A DNA stretch of 64,000 nt, taken from assembly GCA_048380335.1 (NCBI GenBank), contig DBFCCI010000005.1:1-64000 (forward strand), written 5' to 3'. Below are positions 62,358 to 64,000 of this stretch, one piece after another; the first letter of the stretch is position 1, and the number at the start of each line of letters is the position of its first letter. Below the pieces are notes generated by a model. The model was not told the origin of the DNA. It did no database searches and saw nothing but the letters and a program-made list of their open reading frames with translations. Source of the stretch: Lachnospira sp900551945 (GTDB lineage: Bacteria > Bacillota > Clostridia > Lachnospirales > Lachnospiraceae). The position numbers were made by a program, and so were the translations under genes.

Positions 62358-63794
62358 ATGGATAACAATAAAGATATTAAAGAACTAATACCCGAAAATT
62401 CGCTTGAAAGACAGTTATATTATATAGAAAAGTGTAAAGAGCATGTAAAGAAAATAAGTGATGAAATAGGTCGTTCATTGACTTGCTGTGTAAATACTTT
62501 CGGTTGTCAGATGAATGCGCGCGACTCAGAGAAACTTTTAGGTATTCTTATGGAAATAGGTTATCAACCTATTGAGTCAGAAGACGCAGATTTCGTATTA
62601 TACAACACTTGTACAGTAAGAGAAAATGCTAATTTAAGAGTTTATGGAAGATTAGGTCACTTAAACGGAATTAAGAAAAAGCACCCACACATGATTATTG
62701 CACTTTGTGGTTGTATGATGCAAGAGCCAGAAGTTGTTGAAAAGATTAAAACTTCATATAAGTTCGTAGATTTAGTATTTGGAACATTTAACGTGTTTAA
62801 GCTTGCAGAGCTTCTTGACAGCAGATGGAATTCACAAGGACAGATTATTGATATCTGGGAAGAAACAAAGGATATTATCGAAGAACTTCCAACAGAAAGA
62901 AAGTACTCCTTTAAGTCAGGCGTAAATATTATGTACGGTTGCAACAATTTCTGTACATATTGTATTGTGCCTTATGTAAGAGGTAGAGAAAAGAGCAGAG
63001 AACCACAAGAAATCATTTGTGAAATCGAAAGACTTGTAAAAGATGGTGTAAAAGAAGTTATGCTTCTTGGTCAAAATGTAAATTCTTATGGCAAGACATT
63101 AGAAGAAAAAGTAACATTTGCGCAGCTTTTACAGATGGTAGAAAAGATTGATGGACTTGAAAGAATAAGATTTATGACACCACACCCAAAAGATTTATCT
63201 GATGAACTTATTGACGTTATGAGTAAGTCTGAAAAGATATGTAATCATGTACATTTACCATTGCAATCTGGAAGTAGTAGTCTTTTAAAGAAAATGAACC
63301 GTAACTATACAAAAGAACAGTATCTTGCACTTGTAGATAGAATTAGAGCAAAAATGCCAGATGTATCACTTACAACAGATATAATTGTAGGATTTCCGGG
63401 AGAAACAGAACAAGACTTTGAAGATACACTTGACGTAGTAAGAAAAGCAAAGTATGACAGTGCATATACATTTATCTATTCAAAAAGAACGGGAACACCA
63501 GCAGCAAAGATGGAAGACCAGATTGACGAAGCCGTTGTAAAGGAAAGATTTAATAGACTTCTTGAAACTGTAAATGAAGTGTCACACTCTATAAGTGCAA
63601 GATACACAGGAACAGTTCAAAAGGCATTAGTAGAAGCAGTAAATGACCATGATGAAAGTCTAGTTACTGGCAGACTTACAAACAATATGCTTGTGCATTT
63701 TGCAGGTGACAAGGAGCTTATTGGTCAGATAGTAGATGTAAGTCTTGACGAGTGTAAAGGCTTCTACTATATGGGAACGATGGTAACAGTATAG
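62358..63794 (+). CDS. miaB: tRNA methylthiotransferase MiaB
   Basis: Radical-SAM enzyme that adds a methylthio group to isopentenyl-A37 of tRNAs, about 478 residues. The N-terminal domain has the Fe-S cysteines in CVNTFGCQMNARDSE, YNTCTVRENA and ALCGCMMQEPE. The radical-SAM CNNFCTYCIVPYVRGREKSR lies near 194, with a TRAM domain at the C-terminus. TGGAG fixes the ATG at 62358. It stands before mutS as in many clostridia. Confidence 0.95.
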   Translation: MDNNKDIKELIPENSLERQLYYIEKCKEHVKKISDEIGRSLTCCVNTFGCQMNARDSEKLLGILMEIGYQPIESEDADFVLYNTCTVRENANLRVYGRLGHLNGIKKKHPHMIIALCGCMMQEPEVVEKIKTSYKFVDLVFGTFNVFKLAELLDSRWNSQGQIIDIWEETKDIIEELPTERKYSFKSGVNIMYGCNNFCTYCIVPYVRGREKSREPQEIICEIERLVKDGVKEVMLLGQNVNSYGKTLEEKVTFAQLLQMVEKIDGLERIRFMTPHPKDLSDELIDVMSKSEKICNHVHLPLQSGSSSLLKKMNRNYTKEQYLALVDRIRAKMPDVSLTTDIIVGFPGETEQDFEDTLDVVRKAKYDSAYTFIYSKRTGTPAAKMEDQIDEAVVKERFNRLLETVNEVSHSISARYTGTVQKALVEAVNDHDESLVTGRLTNNMLVHFAGDKELIGQIVDVSLDECKGFYYMGTMVTV

Positions 63795-63855
63795 CCTATG
63801 CAACAGTCGACAAGGTTTTGCGCAAGCACAGACTTTGGTTCATTGTTTGCATAAA
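63795..63855. repeat. REP-like imperfect palindrome after miaB
   Basis: On the minus strand from 63855, TTTATGCAAACAATGAACC followed by AAAGTCTGTGC matches the element at 42522 at 24 of 30 positions, all differences being transitions. The left end TATGCAACA is a rough inverted partner, so the whole is a 61-bp imperfect palindrome. Confidence 0.45.
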
Positions 63856-63878
63856 TAAAATTATTGTTAATAAGAAAA

Positions 63879-63930
63879 CAAGTAAGCTTGCAACATTTAT
63901 AAAGTAATGGTGAGCTTACTTGATGTTTGT
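63879..63930 (+). terminator. Hairpin between miaB and mutS
   Basis: CAAGTAAGCT pairs perfectly with AGCTTACTTG across a 24-base loop, followed by ATGTTTGTTTGG. A weak terminator is possible. Confidence 0.5.
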
Positions 63931-63977
63931 TTGGTAAGAATTGTATATTATATTTATTTAATAAAATGGAGGCAAAA

Positions 63978-64000
63978 ATGGCGGGATATTCACCAATGAT
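63978..64000 (+). CDS. mutS: DNA mismatch repair protein MutS (first codons only)
   Basis: An ATG eight bases after GGAGG opens the frame MAGYSPM at the right edge. MutS proteins characteristically begin with a short M-A-x-x-[ST]-P-M-M stretch, and mutS usually follows miaB in clostridia. Only seven codons are visible, so the call rests mainly on context. Confidence 0.6.

Overview
The window looks like a chromosomal segment of an AT-rich, spore-forming, anaerobic clostridium, most likely a member of the Lachnospiraceae (inference). The support is an rnfCDGEAB sodium/proton-pumping ferredoxin:NAD+ oxidoreductase operon, the sporulation genes spoIVA, yqfC, yqfD and ytfJ, a FucO-type alcohol dehydrogenase, the Gram-positive order rpmB-yloU-fakA-(yqeY)-recG, and strong AGGAGG-type ribosome sites. 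Nearly all genes lie on the plus strand. The minus-strand genes are the YprB-like nuclease, a glycosyltransferase and niaR.

Layout: 0-8.5 kb holds a YprB-like nuclease, the rnf operon, a NusG-II protein and a Gx-type membrane protein. 8.5-20.7 kb holds a processive-type glycosyltransferase, a DUF815 AAA ATPase, ruvAB, zapA, a U32 peptidase, an FtsW/PBP pair, a lytic transglycosylase and an LRR protein. 20.8-33.9 kb holds lysA, three poorly known genes, ytfJ, rpmB, yloU, fakA, yqeY, two zinc-ribbon membrane proteins and recG. 34-50.6 kb holds fucO, an NhaC-type antiporter, spoIVA, apt, deoD, a membrane MutS-like ATPase, alaS, rpsU, yqfC, yqfD, phoH, ybeY and a DUF3048 protein. 50.6-60.2 kb holds cdd, a broken fic gene, niaR, a BofC-like membrane protein, two flavoproteins, proB, small conserved genes, a 5-FCL and an intact Fic protein. 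60.3-64 kb holds a holin/GH25 lysin pair, a minimal CRISPR locus, a tiny toxin-antitoxin locus, miaB and the first codons of mutS.

Two non-coding systems stand out. (1) At 61666-62203 a two-repeat, one-spacer CRISPR locus with a type I-B-like repeat lies beside a 28-residue membrane peptide gene. The peptide locus has the full architecture of the Fst/par type I toxin-antitoxin family: a sequestered ribosome site, direct repeats at both ends, a convergent antisense promoter and one shared bidirectional terminator. (2) Four copies of a roughly 145-155 nt long-hairpin element (6792, 10024, 35465, 52077) lie between genes, all in the same orientation. Their arms differ between copies but change together, so the structure rather than the sequence appears conserved. 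Three copies are followed by an unusual C-depleted tract.

The rest is mostly housekeeping: electron transport and redox balance (rnf, fucO, perhaps Rex-controlled), cell division and wall synthesis (zapA, ftsW/pbp), DNA repair (ruvAB, recG, mutS), translation (alaS, rpsU, rpmB, miaB, ybeY), nucleotide salvage (apt, deoD, cdd) and sporulation. All coordinates and motifs were read by eye. Family names rest on remembered motifs, not on searches.
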